From assembly GCA_025666215.1 (NCBI GenBank), contig CP102593.1:1191001-1255000 (forward strand): a stretch of 64,000 nt of DNA, written 5' to 3'. The position numbers and the translations under genes are program-made. The notes beneath the pieces are model-generated. The model saw nothing but the letters and a program-made list of their open reading frames with translations, made no database searches and was not told the origin of the DNA. Positions 1 to 9,400 of the stretch are shown here, in pieces (the first letter of the stretch is position 1; the number at the start of each line of letters is the position of its first letter). The DNA comes from Xanthomonas campestris pv. phormiicola. GTDB taxonomy: Bacteria; Pseudomonadota; Gammaproteobacteria; Xanthomonadales; Xanthomonadaceae.

Positions 1-247
1 GCCGGGCGGGTGGATGGCCGCGGTGCGCGCTGAGCGCGCGAGCTGATGCGGACCGGTGACGTGAGTGCCTTTCTCTCACGGTTGCAGGTTGTGGTAGCAA
101 GCCCGGTAGCTTCGGTCTGTCGGTTTTGCGACAGGCGTTACTGGTAAATCCTGTCGCGACGGAAGTCGCTCCCACGAAGGGCGGCATCTCGCTAGAGATG
201 CCCCCATGTGGCGGCAGCAGAATCGCTACCGCGGGTTGTCATTGCGG
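1..247. other. Left edge, no gene recognised
   Basis: No convincing coding region is seen before the flavin reductase stop codon. The second half holds one copy of a dispersed palindromic repeat, listed separately. The short reading frames here have no family resemblance and look like GC-rich noise. Confidence 0.6.
118..177. repeat. Dispersed palindromic repeat, copy 1
   Basis: Read on the minus strand this copy begins GTGGGAGCGACTTCCGTCGC and contains inner arms built on CCTGTCGCGA and TTGCGACAGG. Related copies lie near 10,672 and 38,761. All three sit between genes. It looks like the short REP-like palindromes scattered through xanthomonad genomes; that family assignment is from memory. 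Confidence 0.6.
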
Positions 248-805
248 CTACAGCATCTCCGGCTTGAACAGCCGTCGCCGCGAGACTTCCGTACCGGACA
301 GCATGAACTTGCCGTCGCCGCGATAGTGCAGGGTCCTGGGCAGTTTCGGCGACGTGGCGACGTGCGCCTTGACCACTTCCCAGACGAACAGGTTGTGCCT
401 GGCGATCTGGCGGCCATCGTGCAGGCGGCACTCGAAGCTGGCATAGCATTCGGCGATCGACGGCGCATCGACGTGCGTGCCCGCCACTGCGGTCAGGCCG
501 AAGTGGGCGAACTTGTCACAGTGCGCGCCGCTGCTGTTGCCGATGCCGACCACGGTGTCGAGCAGATCCGCGGTCGGCAGGTTGATCGTGCATTGCTTGC
601 TGCGCCTGACCAGCTCGAAGCTGTGGTTGGCGCTGGAGATGCAGCAAGCGATCAGCGATGGCGAGAACTCCAGCACCATGTGCCAGCCCATGGTCATGAT
701 GTCGCGCTGCCCTTTCCAGGCCGAGCCGACCAACACCACCGGGCCAGGTTCCAGAAAGCGGCGTATTTGGTCGAGCGGGAAATCGTGCTTGCGGTAGCGG
801 CGCAT
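248..805 (-). CDS. Flavin reductase family protein
   Basis: The product is 185 residues and resembles the flavin reductase-like (DIM6/NTAB) FMN-binding split-barrel family, which passes electrons from NAD(P)H to flavin or serves a partner monooxygenase. The run GPVVLVGSAWKGQRDIMTMG near the N-terminus and the later HNLFVWEVVKA match the usual first strands and the core of the fold. I chose the ATG at 805 because a GAGGA-like ribosome site lies just upstream; the frame extends further but without homology. It lies downstream of modC on the same strand with a gap of about 95 bp. No partner oxygenase is adjacent, so the substrate is unknown. Confidence 0.8.
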   Translation of the reverse strand: MRRYRKHDFPLDQIRRFLEPGPVVLVGSAWKGQRDIMTMGWHMVLEFSPSLIACCISSANHSFELVRRSKQCTINLPTADLLDTVVGIGNSSGAHCDKFAHFGLTAVAGTHVDAPSIAECYASFECRLHDGRQIARHNLFVWEVVKAHVATSPKLPRTLHYRGDGKFMLSGTEVSRRRLFKPEML

Positions 806-899
806 GGGCGCATCCTCGCGGCGGTGTCGATGGCACAGTCTGGCTATCGGCGGTGAACGCGGCGTGCGCGACGGCCTAGCCAATCGCGGTAACCGAGCC

Positions 900-1517
900 C
901 TACTCCAGCCGATGGATCGCATCGGCGATGCGTTCCACTTCCTCGGCCTGGTGGCTGACGTACAGCATCGGCAGGCGTACCTCGTCGCGCACGCGCTGCA
1001 GGTACGGGATCAGTTCGCCGCGGCGTTGCGCGTCCAGCGCCGACAGCGGCTCGTCGAACAGCAGGATCGCCGGCTGCGACAGCAGCGCGCGGCCGATCGC
1101 CACGCGTTGCGCCTCGCCGCCGGACAGGTTGCCCGGGCGTCGTGCCAGCAGCGGTGCGATGCCGAGCAGTTCCACCACCGCATCGAAGCCGAAGCGCTCG
1201 GTGTGGCCGCGGCCGTGGCGGCCGTAGCCGAGGTTGCGGCGCACGTCCATGTGCGGGAACAGCCGCGCGTCCTGGAACACGTAGCCGATGCGGCGCCGGT
1301 GGGTCGGCACGTCGATGCCGGCGGCGCTGTCGTAGAGCACGCGCTCGTCGATGACGATGCGTCCGCTGCGTGGCCGCAATACCCCGGCGATGGCGTTGAG
1401 CATGCTGGTCTTGCCTGCGCCGGAGGGGCCGACCAGCGCGACCACGCGCGCCGTTTCCTCGACCCGCAAGCGGCGCTGGAAACGGCCGCGCTGCACTTCG
1501 ATATCGATGCTCAGCAT
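900..1517 (-). CDS. modC: ModC, molybdate ABC transporter ATP-binding protein (short form)
   Basis: This is the ATPase of the molybdate importer. Walker A is GPSGAGKTS (residues about 29-37), the signature is LSGGEAQRVAIGRAL, Walker B is AILLFDEPLSALD, and the switch histidine is in SHQAEE. At 205 residues it ends right after the ATPase core. Typical ModC proteins are near 350 residues and carry a C-terminal TOBE/Mop domain that binds molybdate; none is present, and no remnant is seen before the next gene. The start ATG lies 85 bp past modB and has a poor ribosome site. A 31-codon frame bridges modB and modC with stop/start overlaps, so translation may be coupled. Confidence 0.9.
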   Translation of the reverse strand: MLSIDIEVQRGRFQRRLRVEETARVVALVGPSGAGKTSMLNAIAGVLRPRSGRIVIDERVLYDSAAGIDVPTHRRRIGYVFQDARLFPHMDVRRNLGYGRHGRGHTERFGFDAVVELLGIAPLLARRPGNLSGGEAQRVAIGRALLSQPAILLFDEPLSALDAQRRGELIPYLQRVRDEVRLPMLYVSHQAEEVERIADAIHRLE

Positions 1518-1606
1518 CGGCGCACGCTCGCAGCATGCTGCGCACGCGGCGCGCCGTGGAGGCGCGCCGCGGACCAACCGCGTGCAGCGGCAAGCAGCCG
1601 GCTCAT
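1511..1606 (-). CDS. Possible 31-codon coupling ORF between modB and modC
   Basis: An ATG at 1606 overlaps the modB stop codon as ATGA, and the frame ends in a TGA that lies inside the first codons of modC (ATGCTGA). The predicted peptide begins MSRLLAAARGW and is arginine/alanine-rich with no family match that I know. Its value may lie only in carrying ribosomes from modB to modC, which lacks a good ribosome site of its own. It could equally be chance. Confidence 0.3.
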   Translation of the reverse strand: MSRLLAAARGWSAARLHGAPRAQHAASVRRC

Positions 1607-2304
1607 GCGTCCGCCTCCGGCCCACGCTGGCGCCGCACCAGCCATTCGGACAGCAGCAGCGCGGCCAGCGAGATCGCCAGGGCCACCGCCGCCAGCCGCC
1701 AGATGCCCGATTCGCCGCCGGGCACCTGCAGCAGGCCGTAGATCGCCGACGACAGGGTCTGGGTTTCCCCGGGAATGTTGGATACGAAGGTGATGGTGGC
1801 GCCGAATTCGCCCAGCGCCTTGGCGAAGGCGAGCGCGGTGCCGGCGACCAGGCCCGGCCAGGCCAGCGGCAGGGTGATGCTGAAGAACACCCGCCACGGC
1901 GCGGCGCCGAGCGTGGCCGCGGCCGCCTCCAGGCGCCGGTCGGTGGATTCCAGCGCCAGGCGGATCGCACGCACCATCAACGGGAAGCCCATCACCGCGC
2001 TGGCCAGCGCCGCGCCGGTCCAGCGGAACGCGAACTGCACGCCCAGGTGTTCGAGCAGCCAGGCGCCGACCGGTCCCTGCGTGCCGAGTACGATCAGCAG
2101 CGCATAGCCGGTGACCACCGGCGGCATCACCAACGGCAGGTGCAGCAACGCATCCAGCAGCGCCTTGCCGGGGAAGCGGCGCCGCGCCAGCAACCAGCCG
2201 CAGGCCACGCCCAACGGCAGGCTGCCCAGGGCCGCGACCAGCGCGACCTTGACGCTGAGCGCGATCGCGGTGAGTTCCTGCGGGGTGAATGCGAACAACG
2301 GCAA
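1603..2304 (-). CDS. modB: ModB, molybdate ABC transporter permease
   Basis: A polytopic inner-membrane permease of about 233 residues. The EAA-type cytoplasmic loop is visible as EAAAATLGAAPWRVFFSITLPL, followed by GLVAGTALAFAKALGEFGAT, which is characteristic of ModB/CysT permeases. Hydrophobic stretches begin at the first residues (FTPQELTAIALSVKVALVAAL). I place the start at a TTG at 2304, just after the modA stop; a second TTG at 2298 is equally possible. The longer frame would overlap modA by about 130 bp and adds only arginine-rich sequence. Confidence 0.88.
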   Translation of the reverse strand: MPLFAFTPQELTAIALSVKVALVAALGSLPLGVACGWLLARRRFPGKALLDALLHLPLVMPPVVTGYALLIVLGTQGPVGAWLLEHLGVQFAFRWTGAALASAVMGFPLMVRAIRLALESTDRRLEAAAATLGAAPWRVFFSITLPLAWPGLVAGTALAFAKALGEFGATITFVSNIPGETQTLSSAIYGLLQVPGGESGIWRLAAVALAISLAALLLSEWLVRRQRGPEADA

Positions 2305-2308
2305 TGGC

Positions 2309-3094
2309 TCAGTGCGCGAGCGAGAAACCGCGGCGCTGGAAGATCGCCTGCGCCGGCGCGGTGCCCAGCCAGCGCACGAAATCGGCCGCGGCCGGGTGCT
2401 TGCTCGCGCGCAGCGCCGCCACCGGATACACGATCGGCGCATGGCTGTCGGCGGGGAACACCGCCACCACCCGCACCTTCGGCTCGGCCCTGGCGTCGGA
2501 GCCGTAGACGATGCCCAGCGGCGCTTCGCCGCGCGCGACCAGCATCAACGCGCTGCGCACGCTGTCCGATTCGGCCAGGCGCGCCTGCACGCCGTCCCAC
2601 TGGCCGAGCGTCTGCAGCGCGGCGCGCGCGTACTTGCCGGCCGGCACGCTGGCGGTCTGGCCGACCGCCAGGCGGCCCTGCGCGCCGAGCGCGGCGGCGA
2701 GCGCGCCGGGCGTGCGCAGGTCCACCTTGGCCTTGCTGGCCGCCGGTGCCACCAGCACCAGGGTGTTGCCGAGCAGGTTGCGGCGCTGCGCCGGATCGAC
2801 CAGCTGGCGTTGCTGCAGATAGTCCATCCACTCCAGGTCGGCGGAGAAGAACACATCCGCCGGCGCGCCCTGTTCCACCTGTCGCGCCAGCGCCGAGCTG
2901 GCCGCGTACGACACCTGCACCGGCGTGCCGCTGGACTGCTGGTAGGCCGCGGCGGCCTCGTCCAGCGATTCCTTCAGGCTGGCCGCGGCGAACACGGTCA
3001 GCGGCGCGGAGGCCGGTTGCGCCCAGGCCGCTGGCGTGGCCACGGCCATGGCGAGCGAGAACAGGCACAGCAGGCTGCGTAGCAAACGGGACAT
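2309..3094 (-). CDS. modA: ModA, molybdate-binding periplasmic protein
   Basis: A 261-residue substrate-binding protein for molybdate or tungstate. It has a clear Sec signal peptide ending near PAAWAQPA (residue about 26), then [15 protein letters not shown], the hallmark N-terminal ModA motif with the oxyanion-contacting serine. Further ModA-like segments are [20 protein letters not shown] and [12 protein letters not shown]. It is the second gene of a minus-strand operon, 18 bp after a small molybdopterin-domain protein and directly before modB. The cluster matters for this window because the xanthine dehydrogenase at the far right end needs molybdenum. Confidence 0.93.
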   Translation of the reverse strand: MSRLLRSLLCLFSLAMAVATPAAWAQPASAPLTVFAAASLKESLDEAAAAYQQSSGTPVQVSYAASSALARQVEQGAPADVFFSADLEWMDYLQQRQLVDPAQRRNLLGNTLVLVAPAASKAKVDLRTPGALAAALGAQGRLAVGQTASVPAGKYARAALQTLGQWDGVQARLAESDSVRSALMLVARGEAPLGIVYGSDARAEPKVRVVAVFPADSHAPIVYPVAALRASKHPAAADFVRWLGTAPAQAIFQRRGFSLAH

Positions 3095-3112
3095 GGCGAG
3101 GCTCCTAGGAAG

Positions 3113-3613
3113 TCAGGGGGTGACGACGGCGATCGACTGCACCTGGCGCACCCAGCGCGCGGGCCGCTGGTCCTGCGGCACGATCAGGCGCAGCGGGCCG
3201 TCCTCGGCCGCGAGCGGCTTGCCGTCGCAGCGATCGACCAGCAGCACGCGGCGCGCGCCCAGGGTCGGGTCCAGTTCGGCCAGGGTGAACACGGCCGCAT
3301 AGCCGTCGCGCGCGGCGACCTCGACCCGGCGTTGCAACTGCGCGCCGCGCAGCGGCTCGGTGGGCATCGCGCGCTGCGCCTGCAGCACGGCGCGCAGCGC
3401 CACGCCTTCGCAGTCCAGCTGTTGGCCATGGGCCTGGGCGCTGACCCGCTCGCGCGGCAGGGCGGCCAGCGTGGCGTCATCGAGGGCGATCCGCAGCGTG
3501 CCGGTGGCCGCTGCGGCGTCGGTGCCGGCGTGCGCGGCGGGGCCATGCGCGGCCTGCGCCTGCGTCGCAGCCAGCGCCAGGCCGAGAAGAGCGAAAAGGC
3601 GGGATCGGGGCAT
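3113..3613 (-). CDS. Small exported molybdopterin-dependent oxidoreductase-like protein
   Basis: A 166-residue protein with a signal peptide (FALLGLALAATQAQA) and a shortened oxidoreductase molybdopterin-binding fold. Segments LDCEGVALRAVLQA, DGYAAVFTLAELDP, VLLVDRCDGKPLAAEDGPLRLIVP and RWVRQVQSIAV follow the order seen in the C-terminal half of SuoX/YedY-type domains. The conserved cofactor-coordinating cysteine region is not obvious. Xanthomonads often carry this gene ahead of modABC. It may be a periplasmic binding or chaperone-like relative rather than a full enzyme. It is the first gene of the mod operon. Confidence 0.65.
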   Translation of the reverse strand: MPRSRLFALLGLALAATQAQAAHGPAAHAGTDAAAATGTLRIALDDATLAALPRERVSAQAHGQQLDCEGVALRAVLQAQRAMPTEPLRGAQLQRRVEVAARDGYAAVFTLAELDPTLGARRVLLVDRCDGKPLAAEDGPLRLIVPQDQRPARWVRQVQSIAVVTP

Positions 3614-3631
3614 GCCCGCATCCTACCGCCT

Positions 3632-4465
3632 TCACCGCGGCGCGGCGTGCAGGTCGTCGGTGCGGCCTGCCTGGATGTTGGCGCGCACCGACGGCTGCAT
3701 CAGCCGCGGCTGCGCCAGTGTCGCGTCGCGCGCCTGCCGCAACGCGACGAACTCGGCTTCGCCGACGCCGTCGCGCACGTGGATGTTGCCGCGGCGCTGC
3801 GCGCCGATGCTGGTTTCGCAGGCCACCGCGCGGCCGCCGGCGCCGTAGTCGTGGCAGACGAACACGCGGGTGGAGTCGGGCAGCGCGTACAGCCGCTGGA
3901 TCGAGCGGAACAGCGTCGCCGCGTCGCCGCCGGGGAAATCGCAGCGTGCGGTGCCGCTGTCGGGCATGAACAGCGAATCGCCGGGGAACAGCGCATCGCC
4001 GATCAGGTAGGCGATGCTGTCGTCGGTATGTCCGGGCACTGCGATCACCTGCGCTTGCACAGCGCCGATCGCGAAACGCTCGCCGTCGGCGAACAGGTGG
4101 TCGAAACCGCAGCGCGTGTCGTCGGGCTCCGCGGCCAGGCCGAACTGCGGCGCGAAGCGCGCGCGCACGCGGCAGATGCCGGCGCCGATCGCCAGCGCGG
4201 CGTGCGGCCAGCGCTGCTTGAACCACTGCGCCGCCGAGACATGGTCGGCGTGGGCGTGGGTTTCCAGGATCCAGCGCAGTTGCAGGCCGCGCGCGGACAG
4301 CAGTTGCGCCAGGCCTTGCACCGGCGCGTCGCGCAGCGTGGCGGTGTCCGCATCGAAGTCCAGCACCGGGTCGATCACCGCGGCGTCGCGGCCGTCTTCG
4401 ACCAGATAGCTCCAGGTGCCGGACCCGGCGTGATGGAAGGGGTGGATGTGCGGGACGTGGCTCAT
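3632..4465 (-). CDS. Persulfide dioxygenase-like metallo-beta-lactamase fold hydrolase (ETHE1/Blh type)
   Basis: A 277-residue metallo-beta-lactamase fold protein. The metal motif THAHADH is near residue 70; downstream ligands fall in VPGHTDDS, in GDSLFMPDSGTARCDFPGG and in HDYG. The GDSLF...SGTARCDFPGG stretch is typical of ETHE1/Blh persulfide dioxygenases, which oxidise glutathione persulfide to sulfite using one iron. Its ATG overlaps the stop of the ArsR-family regulator upstream as ATGA, and a rhodanese precedes that. The trio matches the BigR-type sulfide-detoxification operons of Xylella and Agrobacterium. The exact substrate is inferred. Confidence 0.85.
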   Translation of the reverse strand: MSHVPHIHPFHHAGSGTWSYLVEDGRDAAVIDPVLDFDADTATLRDAPVQGLAQLLSARGLQLRWILETHAHADHVSAAQWFKQRWPHAALAIGAGICRVRARFAPQFGLAAEPDDTRCGFDHLFADGERFAIGAVQAQVIAVPGHTDDSIAYLIGDALFPGDSLFMPDSGTARCDFPGGDAATLFRSIQRLYALPDSTRVFVCHDYGAGGRAVACETSIGAQRRGNIHVRDGVGEAEFVALRQARDATLAQPRLMQPSVRANIQAGRTDDLHAAPR

Positions 4466-4812
4466 GGGCCTGTCTTGTCGGGAGAGGAAGGGCCTGCGCT
4501 GCAGTAGATGCCGTGCAAGGTATCGAGGATGCGTTGCGCCGGGCCGGGGACCAGCGAATAGTAGATGGTCTGCCCGTCGCGGCGGGTCTGCACCAGGCCG
4601 TCCTCGCGCAGCAGCGCCAGGTGCTGCGACAGCGCCGATTGGCTCAGGTCCAGGCGCGTGTTGAGCTCGCCCACCGACTGTTCGCGGTCCACCAGCAGGC
4701 ACAGCAACAGCAGCCGCTTCTCGTTGCCGAGCGCCTTCAGCAGGCGCGCGGCCTCGCCGGCATGCTCGCGCATCGCCGCAGGATCCAGTGCGGGTGGCAG
4801 ACGGCGTGGCAT
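4462..4812 (-). CDS. bigR: ArsR-family transcriptional repressor, BigR type
   Basis: A 116-residue winged-helix repressor. The recognition region is LNTRLDLSQSALSQHLALLR, followed by the wing GLVQTRRDGQTIYYSL. Cys38 (in RLLLLCLLVD) and Cys104 (in LHGIYCS) lie 66 residues apart, the same spacing as the redox pair Cys42/Cys108 of Xylella BigR. In that protein the pair forms a disulfide or polysulfide bridge and releases DNA. The gene sits between a rhodanese and the persulfide dioxygenase-like gene it probably controls. Its likely operator is the AT-rich region around 5,219-5,247. An arsenic-sensing role is less likely, since the usual paired-cysteine metal motif is absent. Confidence 0.8.
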   Translation of the reverse strand: MPRRLPPALDPAAMREHAGEAARLLKALGNEKRLLLLCLLVDREQSVGELNTRLDLSQSALSQHLALLREDGLVQTRRDGQTIYYSLVPGPAQRILDTLHGIYCSAGPSSPDKTGP

Positions 4813-4817
4813 CGGAC

Positions 4818-5180
4818 TCAGAAGGCGACCGGCAGGCCGGCGGCGGTCCAGCCGAGGAAGCCGCCGTTCAACGAGCGCACCGCGCTGTAGCCCAGCTGCT
4901 GCAGGCTCAGCGCGGCCAGCGTGGAGCGGCCGCCGCTGGCGCAGTACAGCAGGATCGGTTGCTCGCGCCGGGCCAGCGCCGGATCGGTGTCCAGGCGGAA
5001 TTCGAGGATGCCGCGCGGGATGTTGATCGCGTTGGGTAGGTGGCCGACGGCGAACTCGCCGGGTTCGCGCACATCGATGATCCATTCGCCGGGCAGCGGC
5101 GTGGCGGCGGCATCGGTGTCGACTTCGTGGATCTGCGGGCGCGCCCTGTCGACCAGGGCTTGTGCGGAGGAATGGGGCAT
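4818..5180 (-). CDS. Rhodanese-like sulfurtransferase
   Basis: A single-domain rhodanese of 120 residues, cytoplasmic (no signal peptide). Conserved features are IIDVREPGEFAVGHLPNAINIP and the active-site loop LLYCASGGRS, where the cysteine accepts sulfane sulfur; the C-terminal NGGFLGWTAAGLP is typical. The ATG at 5180 has a GGAG ribosome site just upstream. It is the promoter-proximal gene of the rhodanese-bigR-dioxygenase operon and would shuttle persulfide sulfur alongside the dioxygenase. Confidence 0.88.
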   Translation of the reverse strand: MPHSSAQALVDRARPQIHEVDTDAAATPLPGEWIIDVREPGEFAVGHLPNAINIPRGILEFRLDTDPALARREQPILLYCASGGRSTLAALSLQQLGYSAVRSLNGGFLGWTAAGLPVAF

Positions 5181-5316
5181 TGGGGGCTCCGGTGGATAAA
5201 CGGCAGCCATAATATCAGTTGACTCTAATATAAGAAAACTCTAATTTATCTCGCAGCCAGCGACGGTTCGCTGGCACCGACCGGGTTCCGTCGAACCCTC
5301 GTCCTGGAGCCGCTGC
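5181..5316. promoter_or_regulatory. Divergent promoter/operator between sulfur operon and RND operon
   Basis: An unusually AT-rich patch for this genome. ACTCTAAT occurs twice as a direct repeat, at 5222-5229 and 5238-5245. For the rightward genes, TTGACT (5219-5224) and TAATTT (5242-5247) are spaced by 17 bp as -35 and -10. The leftward operon would initiate from the same patch. The repeats overlap the promoter elements, where a BigR repressor would be expected to bind. The operator role is inferred. Confidence 0.55.
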
Positions 5317-6399
5317 GTGAAGCCGTTTGCCCTCTCGATCGCGCTGGCCGCGAGCCTGTCGCTCGCGGCGTGCCGCCATGAATCCCCTTCGGCGGCGCTG
5401 CCGCCGCTGCCTGCGCTGCAGACCGACCAGGTGGCGTATGCCGATTCCGCCGCGCGCGCCTGGGACGGCGTGGTCGCTGCGGTGGACCATGCCGACCTGT
5501 CGGCGCAGACCGACGGGCGCGTGCGCGAGGTCGCGGTGGACGTCGACGATCGCGTCGTCGCCGGCCAGGTGCTGCTGCGGCTCAGCGCCGTGGAGCAACG
5601 CGCCGGCGTGGACAGTGCGCAGGCGCAGTTGCGTTCGGCCGCGGCCAGTGCCGACGAAGCCGAGGCCAGCTACCGCCGCTATGCCGCGTTGGCCGGCGCG
5701 CAGTACGTGTCCCGGGCGCAGCTGGATCGGGCGCGGGCCACCCGCGATGCCGCGGTCGCGGCGCGCCAGTCCGCCGCCGCGCAACTGGCGCAGGCGCGCC
5801 AGCCGGCCGACTACACGGTGATCCGTGCACCGTTCGCCGGCGTGGTCAGTGCGCGGCGGGTACAGCCGGGCGAAGCGGTGGCGACGGGCCAGGTGCTGCT
5901 GTCGCTGTACGCGCCTGGCGCGCAGCGCATCGAAGTGCAGGTGCCGCAGTCCGACGCCGAGGCGATCCGCGCCGCGCCGCACGCGCAGGTGCGCCTGGAC
6001 GATGGCCGCGCGCTGGCGGTGCAACGGGTGGTGGTGTTCCCCACCGCCGATCCGAACAGCCACAGCGTGACCGTGCGCGTGCCGTTGCCCGCGTTGACGC
6101 CGGCGCCGGCGCCGGGCACGACCGCCAAGGTCGCATTCGCGCTGCCTGCCGATGGCACCGACGCAAGCGCGGCCACGCTGTGGATGCCGCGCGCGGCGCT
6201 GCTGCAGCGTGGCGAGCTCAGCGCGGCCTATGTGCTGGCCGCCGGCAAACTGAGCCTGCGCCAGTTGCGTGTGGGCCGGCAGGAGCCGCAGCGGGTCGAG
6301 GTGCTGGCCGGATTGCAGGCCGGCGAACGCGTGGCGCGCGATCCGGTCGCCGCCGGGCAGGCGCTGGCCGCGCAGCGGCGCGCGCTGGCGGAGCGCTGA
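5317..6399 (+). CDS. RND efflux periplasmic adaptor lipoprotein (MFP subunit)
   Basis: A 360-residue membrane-fusion protein starting at GTG, with TGGAG just upstream. The signal peptide ends in a lipobox, LSLAAC, so the adaptor is probably lipid-anchored at Cys19. The biotinyl-lipoyl halves are seen in TDGRVREVAVDVDDRVVAGQVLL and VIRAPFAGVVSARRVQPGEAVATGQVLL, flanking a short alpha-hairpin (SAQAQLRSAAASADEAEASY). It lies directly ahead of the RND pump gene (1-bp gap) and is divergent from the sulfur operon. No outer-membrane factor gene is present, so the pair must recruit one from elsewhere. Confidence 0.9.
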   Translation: MKPFALSIALAASLSLAACRHESPSAALPPLPALQTDQVAYADSAARAWDGVVAAVDHADLSAQTDGRVREVAVDVDDRVVAGQVLLRLSAVEQRAGVDSAQAQLRSAAASADEAEASYRRYAALAGAQYVSRAQLDRARATRDAAVAARQSAAAQLAQARQPADYTVIRAPFAGVVSARRVQPGEAVATGQVLLSLYAPGAQRIEVQVPQSDAEAIRAAPHAQVRLDDGRALAVQRVVVFPTADPNSHSVTVRVPLPALTPAPAPGTTAKVAFALPADGTDASAATLWMPRAALLQRGELSAAYVLAAGKLSLRQLRVGRQEPQRVEVLAGLQAGERVARDPVAAGQALAAQRRALAER

Positions 6400-6400
6400 G

Positions 6401-9400
6401 ATGGCGGCGCGACTGGGGGTATCCGGACGTCTGGCAGCGGCGTTCCAGGCCAATCCGCTGACCCCGTTGCTGGCGCTGCTGGGCCTGCTGCTGGGCCTGG
6501 CCGCAGTGGCGATCACCCCGCGCGAGGAAGAGCCGCAGATCGACGTGACCATGGCCACCGTGTCGGTGGCCTTCGCCGGCGCCGATGCGCGCGAGGTGGA
6601 ACAACTGCTGAGCACGCCGCTGGAGCAGAAGCTGGCCGAGATCGAAGGGGTCAAGCACGTGTATTCGGTCAGCCGCCCGGGGCAGGCGCTGCTGACCGTC
6701 GAGTTCCAGGTCGGGGTGCCGCGCCAGGCGGCGCTGGTGCGGCTGTACAACCAGGTCTATTCGAACCTGGACGCGTTGCCGCAGGGCATGGGCGTGGGCA
6801 CGCCGCTGATCAAGCCCAAGGGCATCGACGACGTGCCGGTGATGGCGGTGACGTTGTGGAGCGACGATCCGCAGCGCAGCGCGGTGGACCTGGGCGAGGT
6901 CGCGCACACCCTGGAAAGCGAACTCAAGCGCATCCCCGGCACGCGCGACATCTACAGCATCGGCGCGCCGCAGCGGGTACTGACGCTGACCCTGGATCCG
7001 GCGCGGCTGGCCGCCTACGGCCTGACCGTCTCCGACCTGAGCCAGTCGCTGCAGGCGGCCAATGCGGTGCGCCAGCTCGGCGAGCGCATCGGTGGCGGCC
7101 GTGCGGTGCCGGTCGCGGCCGGCACCTTCCTGGCCGATGCCGACACGGTGGCGGCGCTGGTGATCGGCGTGCACGACGGCCAACCGCTGCATCTGCGCGA
7201 CGTGGCGCAGGTGCGCGCCGGCGCCGATCTGCCGGGCAGCTACGTCTGGTACGGTGCGCCGGCCGCACGCGGCGGTCCGGCGCAGGGCCGCGCGCCGGCG
7301 GTGACCCTCGCCATCGCCAAGCAGCCCGGCAGCGATGCCGCCGCGATCACCCGTGCCGTCGCCGCGCGCCTGCAGCAACTGCGCGGCGAGACGATCCCGC
7401 AAGGCGTGCACGCCGAGGTGACCCGCGACTACGGCGCCAGCGCCGACGCCAAGGCCGCCAAGCTGATCCACAAGCTGGTGTTCGCGACCGGCTCGGTGGT
7501 GTTGCTGGTGCTGTTCGCGCTGGGCTGGCGCGAGGCCAGCGTGGTCGGCAGCGCGGTGGTGCTGACCCTGGCGCTGACCCTGTTCGCGTCGTGGGCGATG
7601 GGCTTCACCCTCAACCGGGTCTCGCTGTTCGCGCTGATCTTCTCGATCGGCATCCTGGTCGACGACGCCATCGTGGTGGTGGAGAACATCCACCGGCACA
7701 TGCGCGCCGGCGGCAAGACCCTGCGCGAAGCGATCCCGCCGGCGGTGGACGAGGTCGGCGGGCCGACCATCCTCGCCACGTTCACGGTGATCGCGGCGCT
7801 GATGCCGATGGCCTTCGTCAGCGGCTTGATGGGGCCGTACATGCGGCCGATCCCGATCAACGCCTCGGTCGGCATGCTGCTGTCGCTGGCGGTCGCGCTG
7901 ATCGTGACCCCGTGGCTGTCGCTGAAGCTGCTGGCGCGGCATGCGCCGGCGGCGGCCGGTGCCGACAGCGCGACGGCGTCCGCATCGCCGCGCCTGCAGC
8001 GCTTGTTCTCGCGCTTGCTGCACCCTTTCCTCGCTCCCGAGCGTGGCGCGCGGCGGCGCGGCTGGCTGTTCGCCGGCATCGCCGCATTGCTGCTGCTGGC
8101 GGTGTCGCTGGTCGGGCTGCAATGGGTGGTGATGAAGATGCTGCCGTTCGACGACAAGTCTGAATTGCAGATCGTGGTCGATCTGCCCGAGGGCAGCACC
8201 CTGCAGGACACCGATGCGCTGCTGGCCGAGCTGTCCGGCGTGCTCGACCGCACGCCCGACGTGCACGACTACCAGGGCTATGCCGGCACCTCGGCGCCGG
8301 TCAATTTCAACGGCCTGGTGCGCCAGTACTACCTGCGCAGCGGCAACAACGTCGGCGACCTGCAGGTGAACCTGGTCGACAAACACCTGCGCACGCGGCA
8401 CAGCCACGCCATCGCGCGCGCGCTGCGCCCGGAATTGGCGGCGATCGCGCGCCGCCACGGCGCGGCGCTGAAGGTGGTGGAGGTGCCGCCGGGCCCGCCG
8501 GTGCTGGCGCCGCTGGTGGCCGAGGTGTACGGGCCGGACTACGCGCGCAGCCGCCAGCTGGGCCTGGCCCTGGAGCGGCGTTTCCTGCGCACGCCGAACG
8601 TGGTCGACGTGGATACCAGCGTGGAAAGCGCCGCAACGCGCGAGGTGATCGTGGTCGATCGGGTGCGTGCGGCGCGGCTGGGCGTGACCCAGTCGGCGAT
8701 CGCCGATGCGCTGGCGGCGTCTGTGCAGGGCGTGGATGCGACCTGGCTGCACGATGGCGCCTCCAAGTACCCGCAACCGGTGCGGCTGCGCCTGGCCGCG
8801 GCCGACCAGGCCGGCGTCGCGCGCATGCTGGCGCTGCAGGTGCGCGGCGGCGACGGCCAGCTGGTGCCGTTGTCGGAGCTGGTCGCGGTGCAGCGGCTGC
8901 CCTGGGACGGTGCGATCTCGCACAAGGATCTGCGGCCGGTGGTGTACGTCACCGGCGACGAGGCCGGGCGCCTGGACAGCCCGCTGTACGGCATGTTCGA
9001 CCTGGTCGGGCAGCTGCGCCGACAGCGCGTCGGCGGGCAGGCCGTGGCGCAGTCTTTCATCGCGCAACCGCTCGATAGCGGCGACTTCGCGGTCAAGTGG
9101 GACGGCGAATGGCAGATCACCTACGAGACCTTTCGCGACATGGGCATCGCCTACGCGGTCGGCCTGCTGCTGATCTATCTGCTGGTGGTGGCGCAGTTCC
9201 GCAGCTATCTGGTGCCGCTGGTGATCATGGCGCCGATCCCGTTGACGGTGATCGGGGTGCTGCCGGGGCACGCGCTGCTCGGCGCCCAGTTCACCGCGAC
9301 CAGCATGATCGGCATGATCGCGCTGGCCGGCATCATCGTGCGCAACTCGATCCTGCTGGTGGACTTCATCGGCCAGGCGCTGGCGCAGGGCCGCAGCGCC

